Part shown: positions 16,184-26,266 of the stretch, piece after piece
How the letters are laid out: each line of letters opens with the position of its first letter
Position numbering within the stretch: position 1 is the first letter of the stretch
Assembly (NCBI RefSeq): GCF_001557875.1
Contig: NZ_LNRF01000001.1
Location: forward strand, 992,001 to 1,056,000
Direction of reading: 5' to 3'
DNA from: Vibrio splendidus
Lineage (GTDB): Bacteria; Pseudomonadota; Gammaproteobacteria; Enterobacterales; Vibrionaceae
DNA: 64,000 nt
The notes under the pieces: generated by a model
Told to the model about the DNA's origin: nothing
Seen by the model: the letters and a program-made list of their open reading frames with translations, nothing else
Databases searched by the model: none
Position numbers and translations under genes: made by a program

Positions 16184-17770
16184 TTAAGCGAGACCTTGAT
16201 CTCTTGCCATCTGCTTCGCGATCTTCGGTGCGTGCCATAAGCATGGCAGCAAGATAAATGATACCGGAACCGCAGTAATCACAATAAACGACTGCAGTGC
16301 AGAAATACCACCAGAGCCCATTGAGATAAGCGCGATAGCTACCGCACCCATGATGATCCCCCAGAAGGTACGTACTGCTGCGTTTGGTTCTGTTGTGCCT
16401 GTCATTACCACACTGATGGTGTAAGTCATTGAGTCACCTGTCGTCACGATGAACGTGGTCGTCAGAATCAGGAACAGAATCGCAATCAGAGTCGGGAACG
16501 GCAGTTGAGCGGTAATTGCCAGTAGCACAGCAGGAAGGTTGAAGCCTTCGAACGCACTAGAAATCACACCTGGGTTCTCTAATTCAAACGCTAAACCACT
16601 ACCACCAACGATGCTGAACCAGAAACACGTTACAAGCGGTGCAACGATGCTAATAGAAACGATCATTTGGCGAATAGTACGGCCACGTGAGATACGAGCA
16701 ATGAAGATAGCCATCATTGGGCCATAACCTAAGAACCAACCCCAGAAGAACACCGTCCAGCCACCTAGCCACGCTGTATCTTGGCGGTATAGCGCCATTG
16801 GGATGAAGTTATCAACCATTTCGCCCATACCCTGCAGGTAGCCATCAACGATGAAGCTCGTTGGGCCAACAAGGAGGATGTAGCCGATTAGACACACAGA
16901 CAAGATGATGTTGTAACGGCTGACCAGTTGGATACCTTTATTCACGCCACTCAAAGCAGAAAGCGTGTACATAGCGATGGCAAAGATAATAACAACACTT
17001 TGAGTCGCAAAGCTGTCTGAAATACCAAACAGTTCGCTCAGAGCGTAGCTGATTTGTAGGCCAAGGAAACCAATAGGGCCGATAGTACCCGCGGCTACAG
17101 CGACGATGCTGCATGCGTCGACTACGTTACCAATCCAGCTATTAATTGCTTTGTCGCCTAGTACTGGGTAAAGCAGAGTACGAGGCTTAAGAGGAAGGCC
17201 TTTGTCGTAATGCAGGTGCATTAACACGATAGAAGACAAACCACCTAAGATTGCCCATGCAAGGAAACCCCAGTGCATGAAAGATTGTGATAGGGCGTTA
17301 AACGCCATCGCTTGTGGATCAGCGTTGCCATACAGTGGCGGAGCCGAAACAAAGTGAGCAATAGGTTCTGCCGCTGCCCAGAACACACCACCGCCGGCTA
17401 GCAGCGTACATAGGACGATAGACATCCATTTAAAGGTGGTCATTTCAGGGAGGGCAAGCGTTCCTAAACGAACGTGACCTGTGCGCCCTAGTGCAAGCAC
17501 TAAGCCGATAATGAAGTTGAGAAGTAGTAGGACTTGCCAGAAAGCACCGAACCATTTAGTTGAGTAACTAAAGCCGATGTTAACAAGTTCGGACAACACG
17601 GAGGTGTTGGTGAAAGCGAGGATGACAAAGAGGGTTAAAAAACTGCCACTAAGCCAAAATACTGGGTTTCCGAGTTCCAGTTTTTCACCCAAAGATTGAG
17701 CTTTGTTGAAATCGATAGAAGTAGATTCTGCGTTGATGTTTTCGTTGGCGACTTGCGTCAAGTTGGACAT
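16184..17770 (-). CDS. BCCT family betaine/choline/carnitine transporter
   Basis: 528 residues from the ATG at 17770, which has the ribosome site GAAGAA; the frame extends to 17818 without a better signal. Twelve membrane segments are expected. The BCCT signature region reads WTVFFWGWFLGYGPMMAIFIARISRGRTIRQ, and GSVFWAAAEPIAHFVSAPP-like sequence occurs in helix 4. The family imports quaternary ammonium or similar compounds by sodium or proton symport, mostly osmoprotectants. The aromatic box differs somewhat from classical BetT/OpuD forms, so the substrate is open. Divergent from the chitinase. Confidence 0.92.
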   Translation of the reverse strand: MSNLTQVANENINAESTSIDFNKAQSLGEKLELGNPVFWLSGSFLTLFVILAFTNTSVLSELVNIGFSYSTKWFGAFWQVLLLLNFIIGLVLALGRTGHVRLGTLALPEMTTFKWMSIVLCTLLAGGGVFWAAAEPIAHFVSAPPLYGNADPQAMAFNALSQSFMHWGFLAWAILGGLSSIVLMHLHYDKGLPLKPRTLLYPVLGDKAINSWIGNVVDACSIVAVAAGTIGPIGFLGLQISYALSELFGISDSFATQSVVIIFAIAMYTLSALSGVNKGIQLVSRYNIILSVCLIGYILLVGPTSFIVDGYLQGMGEMVDNFIPMALYRQDTAWLGGWTVFFWGWFLGYGPMMAIFIARISRGRTIRQMIVSISIVAPLVTCFWFSIVGGSGLAFELENPGVISSAFEGFNLPAVLLAITAQLPFPTLIAILFLILTTTFIVTTGDSMTYTISVVMTGTTEPNAAVRTFWGIIMGAVAIALISMGSGGISALQSFIVITAVPVSFILLPCLWHAPKIAKQMARDQGLA

Positions 17771-18220
17771 TATTTCTTCGCTATATTTGGCTCTTTCAAG
17801 CCTATGTATTTCTCCCACATTTGCATGGAAATGTGAGGTTCGTCAAAAAAGCCGCAGATACTAACACATTTGTTACCAAAAAGTGGGCGAATTCCCAAAA
17901 GAAACCCAAATCATCTATAAATCTCTACTTTTTGGTTAGTTTTAATGCGAATTTTTTCTCAACGCTGAGTCACATTTCTGACTTTTGAGACATTATTTTT
18001 TAGCTTTCCGAAATAAATTAATATTAGTTGTTGGTGCAAAATAAGTGTCGACTCATTGCATGCTATAAACAAATTAATGCGAGTCATTTTATAAATACTG
18101 AATATTTTAGGTGTTAAATTGGCGCTGTTACCTACAGTTGTTTTGCGAAGAGATTTAAGTGGCGAGGAAAGTCCCATTTAAATTAAACATCTTGAAACAA
18201 CAACTTAAGGGATAGCTAAC
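17771..18220. other. divergent promoter region of BCCT transporter and chitinase
   Basis: 450 bp, AT-rich, without a gene. It must hold the promoters of both flanking genes. I see no perfect long palindrome. A stretch at 17832-17847 (TGTGA-N6-TCAAA) is only a partial CRP site and is not called. Confidence 0.4.
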
Positions 18221-21200
18221 ATGCACCTAAATCAAGGAAGAGTGGCCAAGAAGGTTTTTACACTCAGTACACTCACCGCGTCATGCTTAATGGCGTTCAA
18301 CAGTTATGCGGCTGTTGATTGTTCAACGTTAGAAACGTGGGACTCTGCCACGGTGTACACCGGTGGTGATCAGGTTTCACATGACGGCAGCGCGTACTCA
18401 GCAAATTACTGGAATCAAAACAACAATCCGAGCCAATTTGAAGGTGACTATGCACAGTGGAAAAAGCTAGATGTGTGTAGTGGCAATGGAGGCGGTGGTA
18501 CACCAAATGAAGCACCAACGACTTCGTTAACAGCGCCAACTGCATCAGATGTGATTGTTGAAGGCGACAATGTTGTCTTAAGCGCAACAGCACTGGATGC
18601 TGATGGTAGTGTTACTTCAGTAGAATTCTTTGTTGATGGTTCTTCGGTCGCGGTTGTGACAGCGGCACCATTTGAAGCAGCTTGGGCTGCAACGTCTGGC
18701 AACCATCAGGTTTCTGTTGTTGCAACAGACAATGAAGGTGCCGCAAGTGTTGCAAGCGCGGTTTCCGTTTCTGTTGATTCAGCACAACCAGGTAATGAAG
18801 CGCCGACAGTATCAGTAGCACTTTCAGCGACGTCTGTGGATGTTGGTAGTGTTGTGACCTTTACAGCAACGGCAGCAGACAACGATGGCACAGTCGATAA
18901 GGTTGATTTCTACGTAGCGGGAGCTCTTGTGGGTACAGCAGCAACGAGCCCTTACACGTTAGATTACACAACGACTCAAGCGGGTTCTTTAGCGGTTTAC
19001 GCGAAAGCAACAGACGACCAAGGTGCGACTGCAGATTCTGCGTTGGCATCGTTGACTGTGAACGGCGCTCCAACAGTGAGCACATGTCGTCCTGATGGCT
19101 TGTATCAAACTCAAGGTGTCGATGTTCCTTACTGTACGATTTACGATGATGAAGGTCGTGAGAAAATGGGTGCGGATCACCCACGTCGTGTCATTGGTTA
19201 CTTCACAAGTTGGCGTGCAGGGGATGACCCACAAGCCGCTTACTTAGTAAATGACATCCCTTGGGAACAACTGACACACATTAACTACGCTTTTGTGAGC
19301 ATCGGCTCAGATGGCAAAGTAAATGTTGGTGATGTGAATGATCCTGAAAACGCAGCGGTTGGCAAAGAGTGGCCAGGCGTTGAAGTTGATCCTGCATTGG
19401 GCTTTAAAGGTCACTTTGGTGCGTTAGCGACAGCGAAGAAAAAACATGGCGTGAAAACGCTAATCTCAATCGGTGGTTGGGCGGAAACTGGTGGTCACTT
19501 CGCGACCGATGGCAGCCGAGTTGCTGACGGTGGTTTCTACACTATGACGACCAATGCTGATGGCTCTATCAACCATCAAGGCATCGAAACATTCGCAACT
19601 TCAGCGGTTGAAATGCTTCGTAAATACCAGTTCGATGGTCTAGATATCGATTACGAATACCCAACGTCAATGGCGGGCGCAGGTAATCCATATGATAAAG
19701 ACTTTATGGAACCACGTCGTCAGTACCTATGGGCTTCGTACCAAGTGTTGATGAAAGTGTTGCGTGAGAAGCTTGATGCTGCCTCTGCGCAAGATGGCAA
19801 TCACTACATGTTAACTATCGCGGCTCCTTCTTCTGGTTACCTATTGCGCGGTATGGAAACATTCGATGTAACCAAGTACCTCGATTACGTGAACATCATG
19901 TCTTACGATCTTCACGGTGCGTGGAACGATCACGTCGGTCATAACGCTGCCTTGTTTGATACAGGTAAAGATTCTGAGTTAGCACAGTGGAATGTTTACG
20001 GCACTGCGGCTTACGGCGGTATCGGTTATTTGAACACGGATTGGGCTTACCATTACTTCCGTGGTTCAATGCCAGCAGGTCGTATTAACATCGGTGTGCC
20101 TTACTACACGCGTGGTTGGCAAGGTGTAACTGGTGGCGAAAATGGTCTTTGGGGTCGAGCTGCGCTACCAAATCAATCTGAATGTGCGGCGGGCACAGGC
20201 GAAGGCGAGAAGAACAACTGTGGTCATGGCGCTATTGGTATCGACAACATGTGGCACGATACCGATCCGAAAGGCAACGAGATGGGCGCGGGTTCAAACC
20301 CAATGTGGCACGCGAAGAACCTAGAAAAAGGCATTTGGGGCTCATATGCAGAAGCTTACAAGCTTGATCCTGTGAATGATCCTTCAGATGTTCTAACGGG
20401 AACTTACACGCGTAACTACGACAGTGTGGCAGTTGCCCCTTGGCTGTGGAATGCAGAGAAGGGCGTATTCCTTTCAACGGAAGATAAACAGTCTATCGAC
20501 GTAAAAGCTGACTACGTTATCGACAAAGAGATCGGTGGCATCATGTTCTGGGAACTAGCAGGGGATTACAACTGTTATGTACTCGATGCAAATGGCAACC
20601 GAACTTCAATCGATACAACCGAACAAGCGTGTAATAGCGGTAACGGTGAGTTCCACATGGGTAACACAATGACGAAAGCTATCTACGATAAGTTTAAGTC
20701 AGCGACGCCATACGGGAACAAGGTTGCGACTGGCGCTATCCCAACAGAAGCGCTAGATATCGCGGTATCGGTGGGTGGCTTCAAGGTCGGGGACCAAAAC
20801 TACCCAATCAACCCTAAGATCACGTTCACGAACAATACAGGGCAAGCACTTCCAGGTGGAACTGAGTTCCAATTCGATATTCCAGTATCTGCACCTGATA
20901 ACGCGAAAGATCAATCGGGTGGCGGTTTAACGGTGATTGCTTCGGGTCATACTCGTGCGGATAACATCGGTGGGTTAGATGGAACCATGCACCGAGTGGC
21001 GTTTACTTTGCCGACATGGGAAGAGCTTCCTGCTGGTGGCGTGTATGAGTTAGATATGGTGTATTACTTGCCAATCTCAGGTCCTGCTAACTACGCAGTG
21101 AACGTCGGTGGTGTTGATTACGCGTTTAGCTTCGAGCAACCGGATCTACCATTAGGTGATATCAGCACTGGTGGTGGCAACCCTGGTGATGGCGGTACAA

Positions 21201-21388
21201 ATCCTGGTACTTGTGATACTGCGGGCTTAGCGGTTTACCCTGATTTACCTCAGAAAGATTGGGCGGGTAATCCAAGCCATGCAAACACAGGCGATCAAGT
21301 GGTTCATAACGGTAGTATTTACCAAGCAAACTGGTGGACAAGTTCTGAACCGGGTAGCGATGGTAGTTGGACTCAAGTTTGTTCTTAA
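18221..21388 (+). CDS. secreted modular chitinase, GH18, with chitin-binding modules at both ends
   Basis: 1055 residues. Signal peptide 1-30 (ends FNSYA). Order: CBM5/12-like chitin-binding module (about 32-88, [20 protein letters not shown]), two Ig-like repeats (about 95-187 and 192-283), GH18 catalytic domain (about 290-830), a ChiC-type domain (about 860-985), and a second CBM5/12 module (about 1000-1055, [20 protein letters not shown]). The catalytic motif DGLDIDYE gives Asp472, Asp475, Asp477 and the acid Glu479. It cleaves chitin outside the cell by substrate-assisted hydrolysis. A single transcript with its own terminator. Longer than the usual ~850-residue Vibrio ChiA. Confidence 0.95.
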   Translation: MHLNQGRVAKKVFTLSTLTASCLMAFNSYAAVDCSTLETWDSATVYTGGDQVSHDGSAYSANYWNQNNNPSQFEGDYAQWKKLDVCSGNGGGGTPNEAPTTSLTAPTASDVIVEGDNVVLSATALDADGSVTSVEFFVDGSSVAVVTAAPFEAAWAATSGNHQVSVVATDNEGAASVASAVSVSVDSAQPGNEAPTVSVALSATSVDVGSVVTFTATAADNDGTVDKVDFYVAGALVGTAATSPYTLDYTTTQAGSLAVYAKATDDQGATADSALASLTVNGAPTVSTCRPDGLYQTQGVDVPYCTIYDDEGREKMGADHPRRVIGYFTSWRAGDDPQAAYLVNDIPWEQLTHINYAFVSIGSDGKVNVGDVNDPENAAVGKEWPGVEVDPALGFKGHFGALATAKKKHGVKTLISIGGWAETGGHFATDGSRVADGGFYTMTTNADGSINHQGIETFATSAVEMLRKYQFDGLDIDYEYPTSMAGAGNPYDKDFMEPRRQYLWASYQVLMKVLREKLDAASAQDGNHYMLTIAAPSSGYLLRGMETFDVTKYLDYVNIMSYDLHGAWNDHVGHNAALFDTGKDSELAQWNVYGTAAYGGIGYLNTDWAYHYFRGSMPAGRINIGVPYYTRGWQGVTGGENGLWGRAALPNQSECAAGTGEGEKNNCGHGAIGIDNMWHDTDPKGNEMGAGSNPMWHAKNLEKGIWGSYAEAYKLDPVNDPSDVLTGTYTRNYDSVAVAPWLWNAEKGVFLSTEDKQSIDVKADYVIDKEIGGIMFWELAGDYNCYVLDANGNRTSIDTTEQACNSGNGEFHMGNTMTKAIYDKFKSATPYGNKVATGAIPTEALDIAVSVGGFKVGDQNYPINPKITFTNNTGQALPGGTEFQFDIPVSAPDNAKDQSGGGLTVIASGHTRADNIGGLDGTMHRVAFTLPTWEELPAGGVYELDMVYYLPISGPANYAVNVGGVDYAFSFEQPDLPLGDISTGGGNPGDGGTNPGTCDTAGLAVYPDLPQKDWAGNPSHANTGDQVVHNGSIYQANWWTSSEPGSDGSWTQVCS

Positions 21389-21514
21389 TTTAATGCTCAA
21401 CAATTTATTTATAGACAATAGATTGAATTGATAGGCAATAAATGTGAATGCTTTTAGGTCTATTTATCAGACTTTTAGTATGAATTGAATAAACAGCTTA
21501 AACGTAGAATTAAA

Positions 21515-21544
21515 ACGCCGAACTGAATCTAGTTCGGCGTTTTT
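21515..21544 (+). terminator. terminator of the chitinase gene
   Basis: 10-bp perfect stem ACGCCGAACT / AGTTCGGCGT (21515-21524, 21531-21540), 6-nt loop and TTTT. 127 bp after the chitinase stop. Confidence 0.88.
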
Positions 21545-21676
21545 GCTATAAGTCACAGATTGCACATATAAACCGTTCGAAATATCGACGCTCGTTCAGT
21601 AAAATATAAATCTATGATATAAAACAAGCTGTATATAAAAAGATCGTAGTGTTACCTAAAATTATAAATCCACGGG

Positions 21677-23146
21677 GTGATCTTGAAAGTCAGACGTAAA
21701 TATATTCTTCGCTTTTCCGTTGCGCTCGCCATTGTGTCGATGATTCTTTCTGCCATTCAATTCAATCGAACTGAAAAGTCATTACTCGAATCCAACCAGC
21801 TTTTTTTTCGTACGATTGTGAATGCGAGTTACGATATTGTCGACACCACAGTCAATGAGGCGATAAAGACATATCTCAAAGGAATTACCGATACTATTGC
21901 TTCCCGTGTATTGCATGTCACGCCAGAACAAGAAATTGAACAAGTAAGCCAAATTGCCAGTGAATTGCTCATTGGGCAATCGGGCTACATCTATTTGATG
22001 TCACCTCAAGGCATTCACCTATATCATCCTTTCTTGCAAGGTAAGGAGCGTGGGCATCTTACCCATATCCAAAAGCAGCTTAGTATTGACTTTGGTATGA
22101 TCGAATACTTTCACGCCAATCCTCATGAAATAAGTCGGCGTGCAAAAGTCGCCTATTCGATGAGGCTACCAAGTGGCAATACTTTGGTTGCTACGACCTA
22201 TAAAGAAGAGCTGATGTATTTGGTCGATATTGAAGGCCTAAAAGACAAACTGAGAAAGTACGCGTTTGGTGATAGTGGGTATGTGTACATTATTGATCTT
22301 CAGGGCAACTTGGTGCTTCATCCTGATTCTCAGCGCAAATCATGGAAAGCCATAATCGGATACTCTTCTGAACTTCTTATTGATCGAATCACAACCAAGC
22401 CTGAAGGTCACTTTAGCTACTCGATTTCCAGTGATAACGGCACGACTAATAAAAACGTCTTCTATAAGTTTTACCCCTATCTGAATTGGGTCATTTCTGC
22501 AGGTATCTTGGAACAAGAGCTCAATAGGAATCACAGCTTGCTTTTTGTGAGCTTGATGGCTTTGGTCGTGAGTTTGCTAAGCATTATTGTCGTGTTAGTG
22601 CTTTACTTGCGGCATCGTCACCTCAAAATCTTGGATGTTGCTAGTCTCGATTATCTAACTGGGCTGCCTAGTCGACGAAGCTTCATTGAGCAGATAAAGC
22701 TCAAAATATCGGACTGCTCGCCTTATCCGTTAACAAATGTTGGCGTTATTTTGCTTGATATCGACAATTTTAAATTGGTTAATGATCAATTTGGTCATGC
22801 TCAAGGCGACAGGGTTATCTGTGCGGTAGCGAAATCACTCAAGAGATTTATTAATCGTCGTCGTTTGATAGCACGCTATGGCGGTGAAGAGTTTATTCTG
22901 ATGACCTTTGATTGTGAAGAACGTGAACTATTCGAATTGGCTGAGGCATTAAGACTGTGTATCGAGCAGCTTCAAGGTTTGGTGTCTCCTGTGACAGTCA
23001 GTGCTGGCTGTTGCCATGCTCAAGCGCTAACTGATATTGAAATGGCTATCGATAAAGCCGATAAAGCGCTTTACCAAGCAAAGGAAAGTGGGCGTAATAA
23101 CACTCAGTTATATCGAGAGAACGAATATCGCGTTGCTTACACTTAA
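21677..23146 (+). CDS. membrane diguanylate cyclase with dCache sensor
   Basis: 489 residues. Membrane helix near residues 10-28, periplasmic sensor to about 285 with two Cache-like halves (GQSGYIYLMSPQGIHLYHP and GDSGYVYIIDLQGNLVLHP), second helix about 290-312, GGDEF domain to the end. The active-site motif is YGGEEF, an active variant of GGDEF. The inhibitory I-site (RxxD five residues before) reads NRRR, so product inhibition is probably lost. It should make cyclic di-GMP in response to a small periplasmic ligand. Start is uncertain: GTG at 21677 or TTG at 21683, the second with GGGG five bases upstream. Confidence 0.9.
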   Translation: MILKVRRKYILRFSVALAIVSMILSAIQFNRTEKSLLESNQLFFRTIVNASYDIVDTTVNEAIKTYLKGITDTIASRVLHVTPEQEIEQVSQIASELLIGQSGYIYLMSPQGIHLYHPFLQGKERGHLTHIQKQLSIDFGMIEYFHANPHEISRRAKVAYSMRLPSGNTLVATTYKEELMYLVDIEGLKDKLRKYAFGDSGYVYIIDLQGNLVLHPDSQRKSWKAIIGYSSELLIDRITTKPEGHFSYSISSDNGTTNKNVFYKFYPYLNWVISAGILEQELNRNHSLLFVSLMALVVSLLSIIVVLVLYLRHRHLKILDVASLDYLTGLPSRRSFIEQIKLKISDCSPYPLTNVGVILLDIDNFKLVNDQFGHAQGDRVICAVAKSLKRFINRRRLIARYGGEEFILMTFDCEERELFELAEALRLCIEQLQGLVSPVTVSAGCCHAQALTDIEMAIDKADKALYQAKESGRNNTQLYRENEYRVAYT

Positions 23147-23197
23147 TGTGTCAAAAGAATTGATGTGCAGAAGGAAGCCTATGAAGAACGACAGCCA

Positions 23198-23236
23198 CAA
23201 AAAAGCCCAAATAGATCGCTCTATTTGGGCTTTTTC
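23198..23236. terminator. bidirectional terminator
   Basis: 12-bp perfect stem AGCCCAAATAGA / TCTATTTGGGCT (23204-23215, 23220-23231), 4-nt loop, A-run before and T-run after. Ends both the diguanylate cyclase and the converging YgjV-like gene. Confidence 0.9.
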
Positions 23237-23264
23237 AGAATTATTTGAAATGCTAATCGCTAAT

Positions 23265-23519
23265 TTAAGCTTTCGCTGCTTTCATCGCTTCCGTTTTTTT
23301 TTCCTTTTGCATTTTTGCAAGGAAGTAGATGTTTACACAAGCGATGAAACCGTTGGTCGCGACAACTGGCCATGCGTCAATCATAACGCCGTATGCTGTA
23401 AAGAGTGTACAGCCAACAAAGTTAAGGACACGCAGACGAACGATATCTTTCATTGTTAATGAAATTGCGACCATAATAGACGCAGCGTAACCTAAAATTT
23501 CAACCATATTGAATTCCAT
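23265..23519 (-). CDS. small inner-membrane protein, YgjV-like
   Basis: 84 residues with three hydrophobic helices: VEILGYAASIMVAISLTM, VLNFVGCTLFTAYGVMI and VVATNGFIACVNIYFLA, then a charged tail. The pattern L-G-Y-x-A-S-x-x-x-x-x-S and N-x-x-G-x-x-x-F-x-x-Y-G resembles YgjV/SWEET-like half transporters. Function unknown. A second Met at residue 5 (MVEIL) is an alternative start. Confidence 0.75.
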   Translation of the reverse strand: MEFNMVEILGYAASIMVAISLTMKDIVRLRVLNFVGCTLFTAYGVMIDAWPVVATNGFIACVNIYFLAKMQKEKKTEAMKAAKA

Positions 23520-23787
23520 TGTTTGACCCTCTTAAATTTGCCGATACTTTGTCGGTACCAATTCTTCTCTTCATGAGATGATTGAGGAAGCTCCGTGCCT
23601 CGAATGGTCTGGTTTTGTTTAACGGGGTAAACTATACCAACTCTGTTTTTGTGATAAAACCCCCAAAATGGACAGAAGTGAAGGTTAGCGATTACGCAAA
23701 CGTTTAATGACCTTTCTATTAACATAATTACTATTTATGTTGGAGGTTGAATTGATAGTTATTATTATATGGGTAAGGGAGTCACGA

Positions 23788-24375
23788 ATGATAAAGCGAT
23801 CCATTTGTACAACAAAAGGCATAAGAAAAGTAGCGTTGTTGGCTTTAATAGCGATTGGACTGACCGCGTGTACCACGCAAGAAGTACCTCCAACACACAA
23901 TTACGGCGTGGTCACGAGCGGTGATTTTGAGTTCATGAAACACGGAGTACTGACGTATTCATGGCACCCTGAGTCAGAACAGGTTTACCTTTCACGAAAA
24001 TACGATGAAACCGTGGTTACTGATCTGGTGCGTGACGCGATTCAAGAACAACTCTCTAGTAAAGGCTATCAGTTAAAACAGGATGGTGTCGGTGATGTTG
24101 TTGTCGGCTTTGGGTTGGCGGAAGAGTCTGAATTAAACGATGAATCGATCTTCGATGCGATTAAGTTATCTACTGGTGTACCATTTTATGATGGTGAAGG
24201 GAAGGTAGCCGAGAAAGGCTCTTTGTACATTGCCTTTTTCGTTCCTGAATCTGAAGTCGTATTGTGGCAAGCTCTAGCTCAGTCTGGTATCCAGCCTGAC
24301 TTAGAGCCAAGCGAAAGCAAACAGCGAATTACTGGCTTTATAGATATGCTATTTAGACGTATGCCCGAACGCTAG
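23788..24375 (+). CDS. DUF4136-like lipoprotein
   Basis: 195 residues from the ATG at 23788, preceded by AAGGGAG. The signal ends in lipobox LTAC (KVALLALIAIGLTAC). The mature part matches the DUF4136 pattern: a first strand (YSWHPESEQVYLS), a helix LVRDAIQEQLSSKGYQL followed by a strand GDVVVGFGLA, and near the end RITGFIDMLFRRMP. Envelope-anchored; function unknown. A longer frame from 23737 would place a hydrophobic leader in front of the lipobox and is rejected. Confidence 0.8.
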   Translation: MIKRSICTTKGIRKVALLALIAIGLTACTTQEVPPTHNYGVVTSGDFEFMKHGVLTYSWHPESEQVYLSRKYDETVVTDLVRDAIQEQLSSKGYQLKQDGVGDVVVGFGLAEESELNDESIFDAIKLSTGVPFYDGEGKVAEKGSLYIAFFVPESEVVLWQALAQSGIQPDLEPSESKQRITGFIDMLFRRMPER

Positions 24376-24553
24376 AATTAAGTGATATATACATTCATTG
24401 AGTCAATATTATCTGTTGGAAAAATGGTCAGATCGCAGATTCTGCTTTTTTATTTGTAACGAACGGTACAAATACGTAAAGCAACGTAAAGTTCGCGCTT
24501 CTTTTGCTAGCATTTGTCTATACTGCACAAAACGTTAACTTAGGTTTGATTCA

Positions 24554-25738
24554 ATGAAACTGTTCTCCAAATACTCTCTCCCTCTATTAAGTTTATTCAT
24601 TGTAAGTAACGCAGCGATGGTCAGTAATGCAGCTATCGCAGCACCTTCTATTGTACCAAGCCCGCCTAGCCTAGGCGCAAAAGGCTATGTGTTAATTGAT
24701 TTTAATTCTGGTGATGTGCTGGTAGAAAAAAACGCACACACTAAGTTAAACCCAGCGAGTCTGACCAAGTTGATGACCAGCTATGTGGCTGGACAAGAGA
24801 TGAAGCGAGGCAACATCTCTGCTGACGATCAAGTACGAATCAGCGAAAACGCATGGGCGAAGAACTTCCCTGACTCTTCAAAAATGTTTATCGAAGTAAA
24901 CACTGATGTAGCCATGATGGACCTTTATCGAGGTTTGATTATTCAATCAGGTAACGATGCAAGCGTTGCGATCGCAGAACACGTGGCAGGTTCACAAGAT
25001 GCATTCGTCGATCTTATGAACTCTTGGGCTACATCTCTGAAGCTAGAAAATACCCATTTTGCCAATGCACATGGTTTAGACGCTGATGATCTCTATTCGA
25101 CTCCTTATGATATTGCGCTACTCGGTCGTGCCATTATTCGTGATTTACCGGATGTGTATGGTTTATACAGCGAACGCTCTTTCAGTTACAACGGCATTAC
25201 ACAACACAACCGTAATGGCTTGTTGCGTGATAGAAGCTTAACGGTTGATGGTATGAAAACGGGCTACACATCTGGCGCAGGCTACAGTTTAGCGAGTTCA
25301 GCGACACAAGGTGAGATGAGACTTATCGCAGTTGTGATGGGCGCATCAAGTGTTAAGAGCCGTGAGTCAGACAGCAAGCAGTTGTTGAGCTATGGTTTCC
25401 GGTTCTTCGATACACTAAACCCGCACCAAGGCGGCGATCAAGTGGCTGAAGAGAAGGTGTGGTTTGGTGATCAAGACACATTGAAGTTAGGTGTTGCAGA
25501 AGACACGTTTATTACGCTGCCTAAGTCAGACAGTAAAAAGCTGACTGCATCTATCGAGCTTAACTCTGAACTGAAAGCGCCAATTGCAGAAGGTCAAACT
25601 TTAGGGGTGGTTCATTACACCGTTGATGGTGAAGATGTACAAACCCAGCCGTTAATTGCGCTGGAAGCGGTTGAACAGGGCGGTTTGTTCAAACGTTTAA
25701 TGGACTATGTTAAGTTGTTCTTCGCGAGCCTATTCTAA
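24554..25738 (+). CDS. D-alanyl-D-alanine carboxypeptidase (PBP5/6 family)
   Basis: 394 residues with signal peptide ending near SNAAIAA (residue 30). All penicillin-binding active-site motifs are present: S69-L-T-K72 (SLTK), S132-G-N (SGN) and K234-T-G. A C-terminal beta domain follows, and the last residues (GLFKRLMDYVKLFFASLF) form the amphipathic helix that holds PBP5 proteins on the outer face of the inner membrane. It trims pentapeptide side chains of peptidoglycan. A good -10 box TATACT lies at 24519-24524. Confidence 0.94.
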   Translation: MKLFSKYSLPLLSLFIVSNAAMVSNAAIAAPSIVPSPPSLGAKGYVLIDFNSGDVLVEKNAHTKLNPASLTKLMTSYVAGQEMKRGNISADDQVRISENAWAKNFPDSSKMFIEVNTDVAMMDLYRGLIIQSGNDASVAIAEHVAGSQDAFVDLMNSWATSLKLENTHFANAHGLDADDLYSTPYDIALLGRAIIRDLPDVYGLYSERSFSYNGITQHNRNGLLRDRSLTVDGMKTGYTSGAGYSLASSATQGEMRLIAVVMGASSVKSRESDSKQLLSYGFRFFDTLNPHQGGDQVAEEKVWFGDQDTLKLGVAEDTFITLPKSDSKKLTASIELNSELKAPIAEGQTLGVVHYTVDGEDVQTQPLIALEAVEQGGLFKRLMDYVKLFFASLF

Positions 25739-25780
25739 ATAGAGCTTGTGGCGATAAGTCGCAATGAAAAGTAGAAATAT

Positions 25781-25821
25781 ATGGGCGTTGTGAGTGAATC
25801 GCAGCGCCCATTGTTATTTTT
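25781..25821 (+). terminator. terminator after the carboxypeptidase gene
   Basis: Outer stem ATGGGCG / CGCCCAT (25781-25787, 25805-25811) with a partly paired interior, followed by TGTTATTTTTA. Confidence 0.6.
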
Positions 25822-25912
25822 ACATCAATGAAAACACCGCTTCGTACCATCTTTATTAGCCGTAGCGGGCGGTTTCGATTACTATACGCCAAATTTAGCA
25901 GTGTAGTCACTT

Positions 25913-26206
25913 ATGACGATAGAGATAAAGAACGTAACCGAACCCGAAGTAACCTGTGCCAATTGTCAGGCATGCTGTTGTCGTTTAGAGGTTATGATCA
26001 TCACAGATACGGGCGTACCTGAAGAGCACATCGCTTACGACGAATGGGGCGGTGAAACTATGAAGCGCTTAGATGACGGCTGGTGTTCTGCGGTAGATAG
26101 AGAAACACTGATGTGTACTATCTACGAAAACCGACCATGGATCTGTCGTGAGTTCGAAATGGGCTCTTATGAATGCGTTGATCAGCGCAAGGATGTAATG
26201 GGCTAA
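25913..26206 (+). CDS. YkgJ-type cysteine cluster protein
   Basis: 97 residues. Cysteine-rich pattern CANCQACCCRLE near the N-terminus, then W-C-S-A-V-D and MCTIYENRPWICREFEMGSYEC: the CxxCxxCC ... C ... C(x)IYxxRPxxCRxF pattern of the UPF0153/YkgJ family, thought to bind zinc or an Fe-S cluster. Function unknown. No strong ribosome site at the ATG. Confidence 0.85.
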   Translation: MTIEIKNVTEPEVTCANCQACCCRLEVMIITDTGVPEEHIAYDEWGGETMKRLDDGWCSAVDRETLMCTIYENRPWICREFEMGSYECVDQRKDVMG

Positions 26207-26241
26207 GACTTTATTTTAGCTATCGATATTGATATCAGTTG

Positions 26242-26266
26242 AGCTCTAGCTGTTCGTAGAGCTTTA
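26242..26266. terminator. weak hairpin between convergent genes
   Basis: 7-bp stem AGCTCTA / TAGAGCT (26242-26248, 26257-26263), 8-nt loop, followed by TTAACT. It touches the stop codon of the LysR gene. Confidence 0.4.

Noticed and set aside
17832..17847. CRP-like site TGTGA-N6-TCAAA between BCCT and chitinase genes
   Set aside because: Only one half matches; expected often by chance in AT-rich DNA.
18297..19234. Long minus-strand frames inside the chitinase gene
   Set aside because: Shadows of the Ala/Thr/Val-rich Ig repeats; no start signals and no family resemblance.
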